A stretch of DNA of 9,943 nucleotides from Treponema sp. (lineage in GTDB: Bacteria; Spirochaetota; Spirochaetia; Treponematales; Breznakiellaceae), in assembly GCA_031276615.1 (NCBI GenBank), contig JAISND010000032.1:1-9943 (forward strand), read 5' to 3'. A model generated the notes under the pieces. That model saw only the letters and a list, made by a program, of their open reading frames with translations. It was not told where the DNA came from and did not search any database. Each line of letters begins with the position of its first letter. Position 1 is the stretch's first letter. Shown here one piece after another: positions 1 through 6,677 of this stretch. Position numbers and translations under genes: made by a program.

Positions 1-2546
1 TTGAGATCCGGATCGACCTCTTCCCCCAGCTCGTCGATGAGACTTTCCACACTCGCAAGACTTTCGTTGAGACTGGTGTGGAATCCCCGGGAGCAGCGGA
101 ACCGGTAATTGCCCTCGCCGTCGGTAAAAAGGGCGAGAAAGCCAAGCTCCCTGCCGCCTTTTTTCCATACCGCGGGCTTTACCAGATCATCCAGGTGACC
201 GAGCAGCGGGGCAAAGTCTTCACGGGAACTGAAATTTTCTTTCCGGGGCCAGTCCCGGTCAAAGGCCCCCTCCACGTCAAGGGTGGAACAGAGGAGGAGG
301 ATAAGCTCCAGCTTTTCGCCGGCAAGGAGGGTGTACCGATCACCCACGGTGATCATGCCCTTGAGGCCCCTGTAGACGGTTTCCGCGGGGATATCGTCCC
401 GCAGCGCCCTGAGTTTTTCCCAGGGAAGGATAACGGTTTTCTTTCCCCCGATGGTTCTGATCTCGAAAATTTCGTCCGCGATTTTGATGTTGTTGGTAAA
501 GTCCCTGGGCTTTTTGAGTTTTTCCGCGCCGCCCCTGCCGGACTCCCCGGCAAAGAGTCCCGGACTGATCCGCTCAAGCACTTCCCGCGAAAGGGGGGAA
601 ACCGACATGGCGTACATGCGGCTGGTACGCACGATTTCGCCGGCGACAATGTACCTGGGATCCATCCTGAACATCACCGAGCCGGGGTGGATGGTGATTC
701 TGTCCGCGGTAAGGCTGCGGTACGTGCCGTCCCTCCGGGTTCCCCGCGAATCCCCGCGGCTTCTTCTGTCCGCCGTTCCGCCTTCCCGCACACACACAAA
801 CTGGATCATCCCCTGTCCTATGCAGCAGAGGTAGTCGTCGACGCTTCCGCCTTCAAGCACGGGAATTTTCATGGAGGCGAGAATATCCTCAAGCTGGGCG
901 ACCACGTTCACAATCTCCGCCATTGTCCGCTCGTCCAGGTAGTTCCGCCCGCAGAAGCGGGACTTGTTCGTTGAATCCCCGTAGGCTTTGAAAAGTTTGA
1001 GGTATGAAACAAAATCCCCGCCGGGATCGCGGAAGCTGTGATGTGCCCTGCGCGCGTCGGTTTCTTCGCCGGGGGGCAGCACGTAGGGACTCTGGGTGGA
1101 AAGAAAGGCCGCGGCGACAAGGGTTTCCCGGATTACCCGCGGATAGCGGAGTACCGCTTCGACGATGATCCGGGACTGCCGGGGCGCGAGGGGGAATTCG
1201 GTCATCATCTTTCCGATGTTGGAGAGAGTCCGGTCCGGCTCCAGGGCCTTGAGCAGGTTCAGGGTTTCTATGGCGGCGAGGAGTCCTTCCTTTCCGGGAG
1301 CCGAGATGAAGTCGAAGTCCTCGAAACCGGAAAGGCCGAGATCGGCCATGCGGAGAATCACTTCGGAAAGATCCGTGCGGAAGATCTCCTCGACGGTAAA
1401 GAGGGGACGGTTCTCAAAATCCCTGCGGGTGTAGAGCCGGTAGCAGCTTCCCTCTCTGGTGCGGCCGGCTCTTCCCTTGCGCTGGTTCGCCGAGGCCTTG
1501 GAGATGGGCGCCTCGACCAGGCTTGAAGTGAATGTCCGGGGGTTGTACCAGTTGAGTTTCGAAAGACCGGAGTCGATGACGCAGGTGATTCCGTCGATGG
1601 TTACCGAGGTTTCGGCGATGTTCGTGGAGAGGATCACCTTGGTTTTGCCCCGCGGCGGATCCTCAAAAACCCGTTCCTGTTCCTCCTTTCCCAGCCTTCC
1701 GTACAGCGGAAGAAGGTGCAGGCTGCCGCCTTCCGGACTCGCGGCGAGGATGTTCATGCAGTCCTTGATCATCTTCTCGCCCGAAAGAAAAATGAGGATG
1801 TCCCCCCCGCGCTTTTCCGTGATAAAGCGCGTGGTTATGGTTTCGATTTTCGCCAGAATGGCGTCCGCCGCGGCCAGGCCCGCATCCCTTTCCTTTCTGC
1901 CGTCGCGGCGCTGGCGCGCCGGCGGAAAAGAATCCCCGGCGGAAGGGCCGGGGGCACGCTCCGGGGCCAGGGGCGGATCATAGATGAGGCTTACCGGATA
2001 GCGCCGGGCCTCTATCTTCACCACCGGACACTCGCCGAAGTATTCGGAAAAGACCTCCGCGTTGATGGTGGCGGAAGAGACGATTACCTTGAAGTCCTTT
2101 CTGTCTTCAAGCACCCGTTTGAGGAGTCCCAGTATAAAATCGATGTTGAGACTCCGTTCGTGGGCTTCATCAACGACCAGGAGGCCGTACCTGGAGAGCC
2201 AGGGATCGAGCTTCATCTCCTGAAGAAGAATCCCGTCGGTCATGATTTTGATTCTGGTCTGCTGGTTGGTCATGTCCTCAAAGCGCATCTTGTAACCCGC
2301 AAGGCCGGGTATGGAAGTTCCCGTCTGGCGGGCTATGTACTCGCTTACCGACACCGCGGCGATGCGGCGCGGCTGGGTTACGCCGATGATTCCGCGCGAC
2401 GAATAACCGGCTTCGTGGAGAATCACCGGAAGCTGCGTGGTCTTTCCCGATCCGGTCGGGCTTTCAACCACCACGGCCTGATTTTTTTCAAGGGCCGATA
2501 AAATCAATTCACGATGCTTGTAGACAGGCAGTTCAAGATAGTTCAT
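1..2546 (-). CDS. hrpA: DEAH-box ATP-dependent RNA helicase, HrpA-like (3' end beyond window)
   Basis: I translated the minus strand from ATG at 2546: 848 codons stay open to the window edge, so the C-terminus is missing. DEAH helicases use NTP hydrolysis to remodel RNA or RNP in the cytoplasm. Visible motifs, in order: motif I TGSGKTTQLP (residues 31-40), Ia TQPRR (57-61), DEAH (126-129), SAT (158-160), motif V TNIAETSVTI (308-317), motif VI QRKGRAGR (355-362). A helicase-associated region of HA2 type then begins (LSEVILRMADLGL). An Arg/Pro-rich low-complexity stretch (about 194-225) lengthens the linker between the two RecA domains. I see no good SD before the ATG. Instead a four-codon ORF (ATG ATG ACA TTA TGA, 2557-2543) overlaps the start, so reinitiation is possible. 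HrpB or another DEAH paralogue is the alternative. Helicase class is certain; the HrpA name is moderate. Confidence 0.93.
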   Translation of the reverse strand, partial: MNYLELPVYKHRELILSALEKNQAVVVESPTGSGKTTQLPVILHEAGYSSRGIIGVTQPRRIAAVSVSEYIARQTGTSIPGLAGYKMRFEDMTNQQTRIKIMTDGILLQEMKLDPWLSRYGLLVVDEAHERSLNIDFILGLLKRVLEDRKDFKVIVSSATINAEVFSEYFGECPVVKIEARRYPVSLIYDPPLAPERAPGPSAGDSFPPARQRRDGRKERDAGLAAADAILAKIETITTRFITEKRGGDILIFLSGEKMIKDCMNILAASPEGGSLHLLPLYGRLGKEEQERVFEDPPRGKTKVILSTNIAETSVTIDGITCVIDSGLSKLNWYNPRTFTSSLVEAPISKASANQRKGRAGRTREGSCYRLYTRRDFENRPLFTVEEIFRTDLSEVILRMADLGLSGFEDFDFISAPGKEGLLAAIETLNLLKALEPDRTLSNIGKMMTEFPLAPRQSRIIVEAVLRYPRVIRETLVAAAFLSTQSPYVLPPGEETDARRAHHSFRDPGGDFVSYLKLFKAYGDSTNKSRFCGRNYLDERTMAEIVNVVAQLEDILASMKIPVLEGGSVDDYLCCIGQGMIQFVCVREGGTADRRSRGDSRGTRRDGTYRSLTADRITIHPGSVMFRMDPRYIVAGEIVRTSRMYAMSVSPLSREVLERISPGLFAGESGRGGAEKLKKPRDFTNNIKIADEIFEIRTIGGKKTVILPWEKLRALRDDIPAETVYRGLKGMITVGDRYTLLAGEKLELILLLCSTLDVEGAFDRDWPRKENFSSREDFAPLLGHLDDLVKPAVWKKGGRELGFLALFTDGEGNYRFRCSRGFHTSLNESLASVESLIDELGEEVDPDL

Positions 2547-2602
2547 AATGTCATCATAACAGCGTTGCGCCGGGAAGTGAAGCGGAACAGAAAGCGTTTT
2601 AA

Positions 2603-2611
2603 TGTTATAAT
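2603..2611 (+). promoter_or_regulatory. Extended -10 element, distal promoter candidate for ppdK
   Basis: TGTTATAAT is a TGn motif followed by a perfect TATAAT (2606-2611). No good -35 lies 16-18 bases upstream, as can happen with extended -10 promoters. A transcript from here would give ppdK a leader of about 100 nt that includes the inverted repeat at 2665-2708. Prediction from sequence only. Confidence 0.4.
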
Positions 2612-2636
2612 CCGAATGGCGAATTTGAATTGGCAA
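2607..2636 (-). promoter_or_regulatory. Promoter candidate for the DEAH helicase
   Basis: On the minus strand TTGCCA (2636-2631, 5 of 6 to TTGACA) is followed after 18 bases by GATTAT (2612-2607, 4 of 6 to TATAAT). Its -10 overlaps the plus-strand TATAAT at 2606-2611, so the two divergent promoters would compete for the same bases. The leader to the helicase ATG would be about 55 nt. Confidence 0.35.
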
Positions 2637-2664
2637 TACCGGATGCCGGGCTTCGTCAGTAACA

Positions 2665-2708
2665 GTACTTTCTTTTTTTGCCGAATATGTTATTATTAAA
2701 GAAAGTAC
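2665..2708. repeat. 11-bp perfect inverted repeat around a -10 box, upstream of ppdK
   Basis: GTACTTTCTTT (2665-2675) and AAAGAAAGTAC (2698-2708) are perfect inverted repeats separated by 22 bases. The spacer holds the extended -10 at 2688-2696, and the right arm ends at the ppdK SD (CGGAGGA, 2708-2714). As DNA it could be a two-site operator. In a transcript from the distal promoter it could fold as a hairpin next to the ribosome-binding site. The function is inferred. Confidence 0.6.
2688..2696 (+). promoter_or_regulatory. Extended -10 element, proximal ppdK promoter candidate
   Basis: TGTTATTAT contains TGn plus TATTAT (2691-2696, 5 of 6 to TATAAT). The -35 region is a T-rich stretch without a good match. 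Transcription would begin near 2703, giving a very short leader of about 17 nt before the ATG at 2720, just long enough for the SD at 2708-2714. Confidence 0.45.
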
Positions 2709-2719
2709 GGAGGACATTA

Positions 2720-5614
2720 ATGAGCAAAAAGAAGAATGTTTTTTTCTTCGGCGAAGGCAGGGCCGAAGGGGACGCGAAGATGAAGGATTTTCTTGGCGGT
2801 AAAGGCGCCAATCTCGCGGAGATGACCAACCTTGGTATTCCGGTTCCGCCGGGTTTTACCATTTCCACCGAAGTATGTGCCGCCTATTACGAAAATGGTG
2901 AAAAGTATCCCGCCGGCCTTGCGGAAGAAGTGCTGGCGAATTTAAGACGCCTTGAAAAGGTCCGGGGCCAGAAGCTGGGCGATCCCGATGATCCCCTTCT
3001 GGTGTCCGTGCGTTCGGGAGCGGCGGTTTCCATGCCCGGCATGATGGACACCATCCTTAACCTGGGAATGAACGACAGGGCGGTACACGGCCTTGCGCGT
3101 AAAACCGGCAATCCCCGCTTTTCATGGGACGCCTACCGGCGCTTTATCCAGATGTACGGCGACGTAGTCATGGGGGTAGCCCACGAAAAATTTGAAGAAG
3201 CCATAGCCGCGGCAAAAAAAGCGAAGCGTGTTGAGCTTGATACGGGACTCGACGCCCGGGACCTTGAAAAACTCGTCGGGGAATACAAAAAGATCGTCAA
3301 GGAGAGCACCGGGAAGGATTTTCCCCAGGACCCTCTGGAGCAGCTTTGGGGCGCCATTAACGCCGTTTTCGGTTCCTGGATGAACGAGCGCGCCATCAAG
3401 TACCGTCAGCTCAACGAGATACGGAACCTCAAGGGGACGGCGGTCAACGTGCAGTCCATGGTCTTTGGCAATTTCGGCGACGATTCCGGTACGGGAGTCT
3501 GCTTCAGCCGCGATCCTTCCACCGGCAAAAACGAATTCTACGGCGAATATCTGATGAACGCCCAGGGCGAGGATGTCGTGGCGGGGATCAGAACCCCCGA
3601 GAAAATAGCGACCCTGGCAAAACGGAATCCCGTAATTTACCGGCAGCTTGTAGGCATCAAGGACAGGCTGGAAAGACACTTTAAAGACATGCAGGACATG
3701 GAATTCACCGTGCAGCAGGGCGAACTCTTCCTGCTCCAGACCCGCAACGGCAAACGCGCCGGAACCGCCGCGGTCAAATGCGCGGTCGACATGGTGGCGG
3801 AAAAATTAATCGACAAAGAGACCGCCATACTCAGGGTCAATGCCGCCCACCTCGATCAGCTTCTCCATCCCATGATCGATTTGGAGGCTCTCAAGAATGT
3901 GAAACCCCTTACCAAAGGGCTTAACGCCTCGCCGGGCGCGGCCTGCGGACGCATCGTTTTTTCCGCGAAGGACGCCGAGAACTGGCACGAGCGGGGCGAA
4001 AAGGTGCTTCTGGTGCGCAAGGACACCAGCCCCGAGGACATCGGCGGCATGGTGGTTTCCCAGGGAGTGCTTACCTCAACGGGAGGCATGACCAGCCACG
4101 CGGCGGTGGTCGCCCGCGGCATGGGAACCCCCTGCGTCGCGGGAGCCAAGGGTGTTTCCGTACAGGAAGGCCGGGCCCTCATCGCCGGAAAATCATACAG
4201 GGAAGGCGAATGGCTTACCATCGACGGTTCCACCGGCGAGGTCTACGAGGGCCGCATGCCCCTGGTTCCCCCGGAAATTTCAAAGGACATGGATACCTTT
4301 CTCCGCTGGTGCGACGGAGTGCGCGCGGCCGCGGTACGGGACAAGGTAAAGGGTTTTGAAATCAGAACGAACGCGGATCAGCCCGAGGACGCGAAACGGG
4401 CCTTCGACTTCGGCGCCCAGGGCGTGGGGCTGTGCCGCACGGAACACATGTTTTTCGACAGGGAAAAGCTCATCCACTTCCGGGCAATGATCGTGGCCGA
4501 TACCGGGGAAGAGCGGAGGCTTCAGCTTGCGAAGATTCTTCCCCTTCAGCAAAAAGATTTTTTCGGCATCTTCAAGGCTATGGAAGGCAGGCCGGTAACC
4601 ATCAGACTCCTGGATCCGCCCCTCCACGAATTCGTGCCCCACACCAAAGAAGAAGTGGACGAACTTGCCGCTCACCTCAATATAAGTCCGGAAATTCTGC
4701 AGCCCAAGATCGACAGGCTCGTGGAGGCAAACCCGATGCTTGGCCACCGGGGCTGCCGCCTGGCGGTAAGCTATCCGGAGATATACGAAATGCAGGTGGA
4801 GGCCCTTGCCCTTGCCGCGGTGGACTGCGTCAGGCAAAAGATCCCCGTCCATCCCGAGATAATGATCCCCATCGTCGTTACCGCGCGGGAACTCAAGCTG
4901 CTCCGTCCCAACGCGGAACAGATTCTCAAACGGGTGTTTGACGCGGCGGGCGTCAGGGTGCCGGTCAGGATAGGAACCATGATAGAGGTGCCCCGCGCCG
5001 CTATCCGCTCGGCCCACATTGCGCGTTACGCGGATTTCTTCAGCTTCGGAACCAACGATCTTACCCAGATGACCTTCGCTTTCAGCAGGGATGACGTGGC
5101 GTCGTTCCTTCCCATTTATCTGCAGAAAAACGTACTTGATGTCGATCCCTTCAAATCCATCGACGAGGACGGGGTAGGGGGATTGATGCGTTACGCGATT
5201 CGCGAGGGCCGTTCCGTCAAACCTGATCTCAAGATCGGAATCTGCGGAGAGCACGGCGGCGATCCGGCAACTATTGACTTCTGCTACAGAGCGGGTCTAT
5301 CATATGTATCATGTTCACCGTTCCGGGTACCGCTCGCGCGTCTCGCCGGCGCGCAGGCGGTTATAAACAATTCCGGAAAAAATATAACCAAGGGAGGGGA
5401 GTCAGCGATGACTGGTAAACCCACCGCTGCCAGGGTGATTGGCAGTAAGAAAAAACCTGTAAAGGGGGATAAGAAGATGGCAGCAACGACAGGAGCGGCG
5501 AAGAAAACCGCCGCGAAGAAACCCGCGGCGAAGAAGCCGGCGGCGGCGAAGAAACCCGCCGCGAAAAAGCCGGCGGCCAGAAAACCCGCGGCGAAAAAGC
5601 CCGCCGCGAAATAA
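2720..5614 (+). CDS. ppdK: Pyruvate, phosphate dikinase with H1-like basic C-terminal tail
   Basis: PPDK interconverts pyruvate + ATP + Pi and PEP + AMP + PPi in the cytosol. The start at 2720 is chosen for its SD (CGGAGGA, 2708-2714); the open frame 14 codons further upstream has none. It encodes 964 residues. The N-terminal nucleotide-binding domain shows GGKGANLAEM and SVRSGAAVSMPGMMDT. The phosphohistidine domain has GGMTSHAAVVARG with catalytic His460. The C-terminal PEP/pyruvate barrel has GHRGCRL, SFGTNDLTQM and GICGEHGGDP with catalytic Cys842. All key residues are present. The enzyme core ends near residue 884 (SPFRVPLARLAGAQAVINN), about the whole length of a usual bacterial PPDK. 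Residues 885-964 are extra and become a run of KKPAA units. A strong SD and ATG inside (5391-5410), and a hidden stop one base out of frame at 5385, suggest fusion with a separate small gene. A terminator follows at 5657. Confidence 0.97.
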   Translation: MSKKKNVFFFGEGRAEGDAKMKDFLGGKGANLAEMTNLGIPVPPGFTISTEVCAAYYENGEKYPAGLAEEVLANLRRLEKVRGQKLGDPDDPLLVSVRSGAAVSMPGMMDTILNLGMNDRAVHGLARKTGNPRFSWDAYRRFIQMYGDVVMGVAHEKFEEAIAAAKKAKRVELDTGLDARDLEKLVGEYKKIVKESTGKDFPQDPLEQLWGAINAVFGSWMNERAIKYRQLNEIRNLKGTAVNVQSMVFGNFGDDSGTGVCFSRDPSTGKNEFYGEYLMNAQGEDVVAGIRTPEKIATLAKRNPVIYRQLVGIKDRLERHFKDMQDMEFTVQQGELFLLQTRNGKRAGTAAVKCAVDMVAEKLIDKETAILRVNAAHLDQLLHPMIDLEALKNVKPLTKGLNASPGAACGRIVFSAKDAENWHERGEKVLLVRKDTSPEDIGGMVVSQGVLTSTGGMTSHAAVVARGMGTPCVAGAKGVSVQEGRALIAGKSYREGEWLTIDGSTGEVYEGRMPLVPPEISKDMDTFLRWCDGVRAAAVRDKVKGFEIRTNADQPEDAKRAFDFGAQGVGLCRTEHMFFDREKLIHFRAMIVADTGEERRLQLAKILPLQQKDFFGIFKAMEGRPVTIRLLDPPLHEFVPHTKEEVDELAAHLNISPEILQPKIDRLVEANPMLGHRGCRLAVSYPEIYEMQVEALALAAVDCVRQKIPVHPEIMIPIVVTARELKLLRPNAEQILKRVFDAAGVRVPVRIGTMIEVPRAAIRSAHIARYADFFSFGTNDLTQMTFAFSRDDVASFLPIYLQKNVLDVDPFKSIDEDGVGGLMRYAIREGRSVKPDLKIGICGEHGGDPATIDFCYRAGLSYVSCSPFRVPLARLAGAQAVINNSGKNITKGGESAMTGKPTAARVIGSKKKPVKGDKKMAATTGAAKKTAAKKPAAKKPAAAKKPAAKKPAARKPAAKKPAAK
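5274..5303 (+). promoter_or_regulatory. Promoter-like element inside the 3' end of ppdK
   Basis: TTGACT (5274-5279, 5 of 6) and TATCAT (5298-5303, 5 of 6) are separated by 18 bases, about 105 bases before the internal ATG at 5408. Codons here are A/T-rich for this gene (CTA, TCA, TAT, GTA, TCA, TGT, TCA), consistent with a constrained promoter, though chance cannot be excluded. It could drive the H1-like tail gene independently of ppdK. Confidence 0.35.
5391..5400 (+). promoter_or_regulatory. Internal Shine-Dalgarno sequence before the H1-like reading frame
   Basis: AGGGAGGGGA lies 7 bases before ATG 5408 and is among the strongest SD matches in the window. Its placement inside the ppdK frame is the main reason to think the tail can be translated by itself. 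Confidence 0.6.
5408..5614 (+). CDS. Nested histone H1-like Lys/Ala/Pro-rich basic protein (in ppdK frame)
   Basis: Starting at the internal ATG (Met897 of the fused ORF) gives 68 residues rich in Lys, Ala and Pro, with a single Asp and no Glu, so it is very basic. After a short leader (MTGKPTAARV) it becomes seven units of KKPAA type. Such tails are known in bacterial histone H1-like proteins (chlamydial Hc, Bordetella BpH1) and in AlgP of Pseudomonas, where they bind or compact DNA non-specifically. No folded domain is visible. A second internal ATG (5477, with GGGGG-type SD at 5464-5468) would give 45 residues. Support for an independent gene is the SD at 5391, the promoter-like element at 5274 and the terminator just downstream. 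It could instead exist only as the PPDK tail; both products may be made. Confidence 0.5.
   Translation: MTGKPTAARVIGSKKKPVKGDKKMAATTGAAKKTAAKKPAAKKPAAAKKPAAKKPAARKPAAKKPAAK
5501..5611 (+). repeat. Degenerate 15-bp tandem repeat encoding KKPAA
   Basis: Seven in-frame units run head to tail: KKTAA, KKPAA, KKPAAA (18 bp), KKPAA, KKPAA, RKPAA, KKPAA, followed by a final Lys and TAA. Codons alternate (AAG/AAA, CCC/CCG, GCG/GCC), so the units are similar but not identical. Copy number could vary by slippage or recombination without changing frame. Confidence 0.85.
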
Positions 5615-5656
5615 GCCGGGGCTTGTTTAAAAAACGTTTTTTTGTTTTTGAAAAGA

Positions 5657-5685
5657 GGCGCCGGATCCTGCCGGCGTCTTTTTTT
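5657..5685 (+). terminator. Rho-independent terminator after ppdK / H1-like tail
   Basis: GGCGCCGG (5657-5664) pairs with CCGGCGTC (5671-5678) over a six-base loop, with one G-U pair, and is followed by seven T (5679-5685). The A-rich stretch before it (5651-5656) can extend the stem against the T tract, so it might also work on the other strand. Confidence 0.85.
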
Positions 5686-5742
5686 GTCTCCCGCCGGAAC
5701 TTTGCCGCCGCGTGCACGTACTGGCATCGCGCTGTTTATTCG

Positions 5743-5751
5743 TGCTAAGAT
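5743..5751 (+). promoter_or_regulatory. Extended -10 element, promoter candidate for the TetR gene
   Basis: TGCTAAGAT is TGn plus TAAGAT (5 of 6 to TATAAT). A partial -35, CTGGCA (5721-5726, 4 of 6), lies 19 bases upstream. Transcription would start near 5758, between the ppdK terminator and the possible leader ORF at 5775. Confidence 0.4.
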
Positions 5752-5774
5752 GAAGGGCGCATTTCGGAGGGAGC

Positions 5775-5834
5775 ATGCATGTCAGTACACGGCTGAAGGA
5801 GACTCGTAAAATTTCGGGGGAAAAGGCCGCATGA
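5775..5834 (+). CDS. Possible 19-codon leader ORF overlapping the TetR start
   Basis: ATG at 5775 follows a good SD (CGGAGGG, 5765-5771) and reads 19 codons to TGA at 5832-5834. The stop overlaps the TetR start as ATGA, the usual arrangement for translational coupling. The peptide is basic (six Lys/Arg) and resembles no family I know. Its short length means chance is possible; the SD and the exact overlap are the only support. A role in setting TetR translation is inferred. Confidence 0.35.
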   Translation: MHVSTRLKETRKISGEKAA

Positions 5835-6535
5835 ACCGCAGGGACAGGCAAAAAGCCGAAACTTTTGTGGATATCATGCGTTCCGCCGAAGAACTTTTCA
5901 TGCGGCAGGGTTACGAAAGGACCTCCATGCAGCAAATCGCCGATCATTCGGGGCTTACCAAGGGCGCCCTCTACCATCATTTTATTTCCAAGGAATCCCT
6001 GCTGGAGCGTATGTGCGCGGATCATTACCGGACTCTCTCCGACGCCGCCCGGCCCATAATCGACGACGCTTCGCTTTCCTGCTTTGCCCGGATTCGCGGG
6101 CTCATCGATCTTGCGAGGGGCCTTGGCATAAGCAGCGTCTCCTTTGTTTCCGAGTACCTCAAAGTAAGAAGCGATGAAAGTTCGGTGATGCTCAAGGAAC
6201 GGCTCCGCAAGTACGACAGAAAGTTCTATGTCGATTTTATCGCCCCCCTTTTGAGGCGGGCAAAGGAAGATGGCGAATGCAGTTTCGCCTCGTCCCCGGA
6301 AATACTTGCCACATTCATTCAGTGCCTTGATCGGGGCGTCAATGAGGAAATAAACCGGGTGTTTTCGGAATATTCCCGGCCTGAAGCCGAACGGAGGATC
6401 GTCGAAATTATGAAAACCTACGTGTACACCCTTTCCCGTATGCTGAACACCAGGCCTGAAGAAGTTTCCACCCTTATCGGGCTTGAGGAATCCATGCACC
6501 TTTACGGGGAACTCCTGAAAAAGGCGATAAATTAG
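5831..6535 (+). CDS. TetR/AcrR-family transcriptional regulator
   Basis: The 234-residue protein has the family's N-terminal helix-turn-helix: a first helix (about 10-26, ending AEELFMRQGYERTS), then MQQIADHSGLTKGALYHHF (33-51) with the recognition helix at TKGALYHHF, then SKESLLERM. The rest is a helical ligand and dimer domain, too variable to name a ligand. The start is fixed because an in-frame TAA lies at 5807-5809 and no other start codon follows it before 5831. TetR proteins are usually dimeric repressors released by a small molecule. It lies just upstream of an ABC importer in the same orientation, with 142 bases carrying dyads and a promoter between them, so the importer is the likely target. 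It may share a transcript with the importer because no terminator is seen after it. Confidence 0.93.
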   Translation: MNRRDRQKAETFVDIMRSAEELFMRQGYERTSMQQIADHSGLTKGALYHHFISKESLLERMCADHYRTLSDAARPIIDDASLSCFARIRGLIDLARGLGISSVSFVSEYLKVRSDESSVMLKERLRKYDRKFYVDFIAPLLRRAKEDGECSFASSPEILATFIQCLDRGVNEEINRVFSEYSRPEAERRIVEIMKTYVYTLSRMLNTRPEEVSTLIGLEESMHLYGELLKKAIN

Positions 6536-6624
6536 TGTCTGTCAATAATATGTCTACATGATGAACAGAGTCGGATTAGACTTTGTCTATGACACATTTT
6601 ACAGGCAGACTTTTATAAAAACCG
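6536..6624 (+). promoter_or_regulatory. Importer promoter with TGTC/GACA dyads, possible TetR operator
   Basis: A likely promoter is ATGACA (6589-6594, 5 of 6) and TATAAA (6614-6619, 5 of 6) with a long 19-base spacer. The -35 overlaps a perfect dyad TGTC-TAT-GACA (6584-6594). A second dyad, AGTC-N6-GACT, lies at 6569-6582, and further TGTC copies occur at 6536-6544 and 6551-6554. This clustering fits a repressor-binding region, most simply for the adjacent TetR protein. No riboswitch consensus was recognised. Confidence 0.4.
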
Positions 6625-6651
6625 GCTGCCCCGGGGCGTCCGGGGCGGAGC
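6625..6651 (+). other. GC-rich stem-loop in the leader of the ABC importer mRNA
   Basis: GCTGCCCC (6625-6632) can pair with GGGGC..AGC (6642-6651), leaving a two-base bulge and a nine-base loop. If transcription starts about 7 bases after the -10 at 6614-6619, the hairpin sits at the extreme 5' end of the mRNA, where it might protect the message. There is no T tract, so it is not an intrinsic terminator. Confidence 0.3.
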
Positions 6652-6677
6652 ATCAGGCAAAATTACAAGGAGGCTTT

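Noticed and set aside
78..2501. Several plus-strand open frames across the helicase region
   Set aside because: The minus strand carries an unbroken helicase frame with all DEAH motifs in order; the plus-strand frames are its shadows and show no domain.
2514..2699. 61-codon plus-strand frame in the divergent promoter region
   Set aside because: It overlaps the helicase start and the ppdK promoter, has no SD, and resembles no protein.
4280..5254. 324-codon minus-strand frame opposite ppdK
   Set aside because: It lies fully antisense to the catalytic PEP-binding domain of ppdK, has no recognisable domain, and arises from G+C-rich codon bias.
5284..5727. Minus-strand frame rich in AAGFFAAGFF repeats opposite the H1-like tail
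   Set aside because: It looks like a hydrophobic repeat protein but is only the complement of the KKPAA repeat. It also spans the terminator.
6558..6677. 40-codon N-terminal extension of the binding protein
   Set aside because: It has no SD, would place the signal peptide internally, and overlaps the likely promoter; ATG 6678 has AAGGAGG.
6536..6677. Possible riboswitch (for example TPP) before the importer
   Set aside because: I looked for the conserved CUGAGA-type core because some COG0715 systems carry thiamine precursors, and did not find it.
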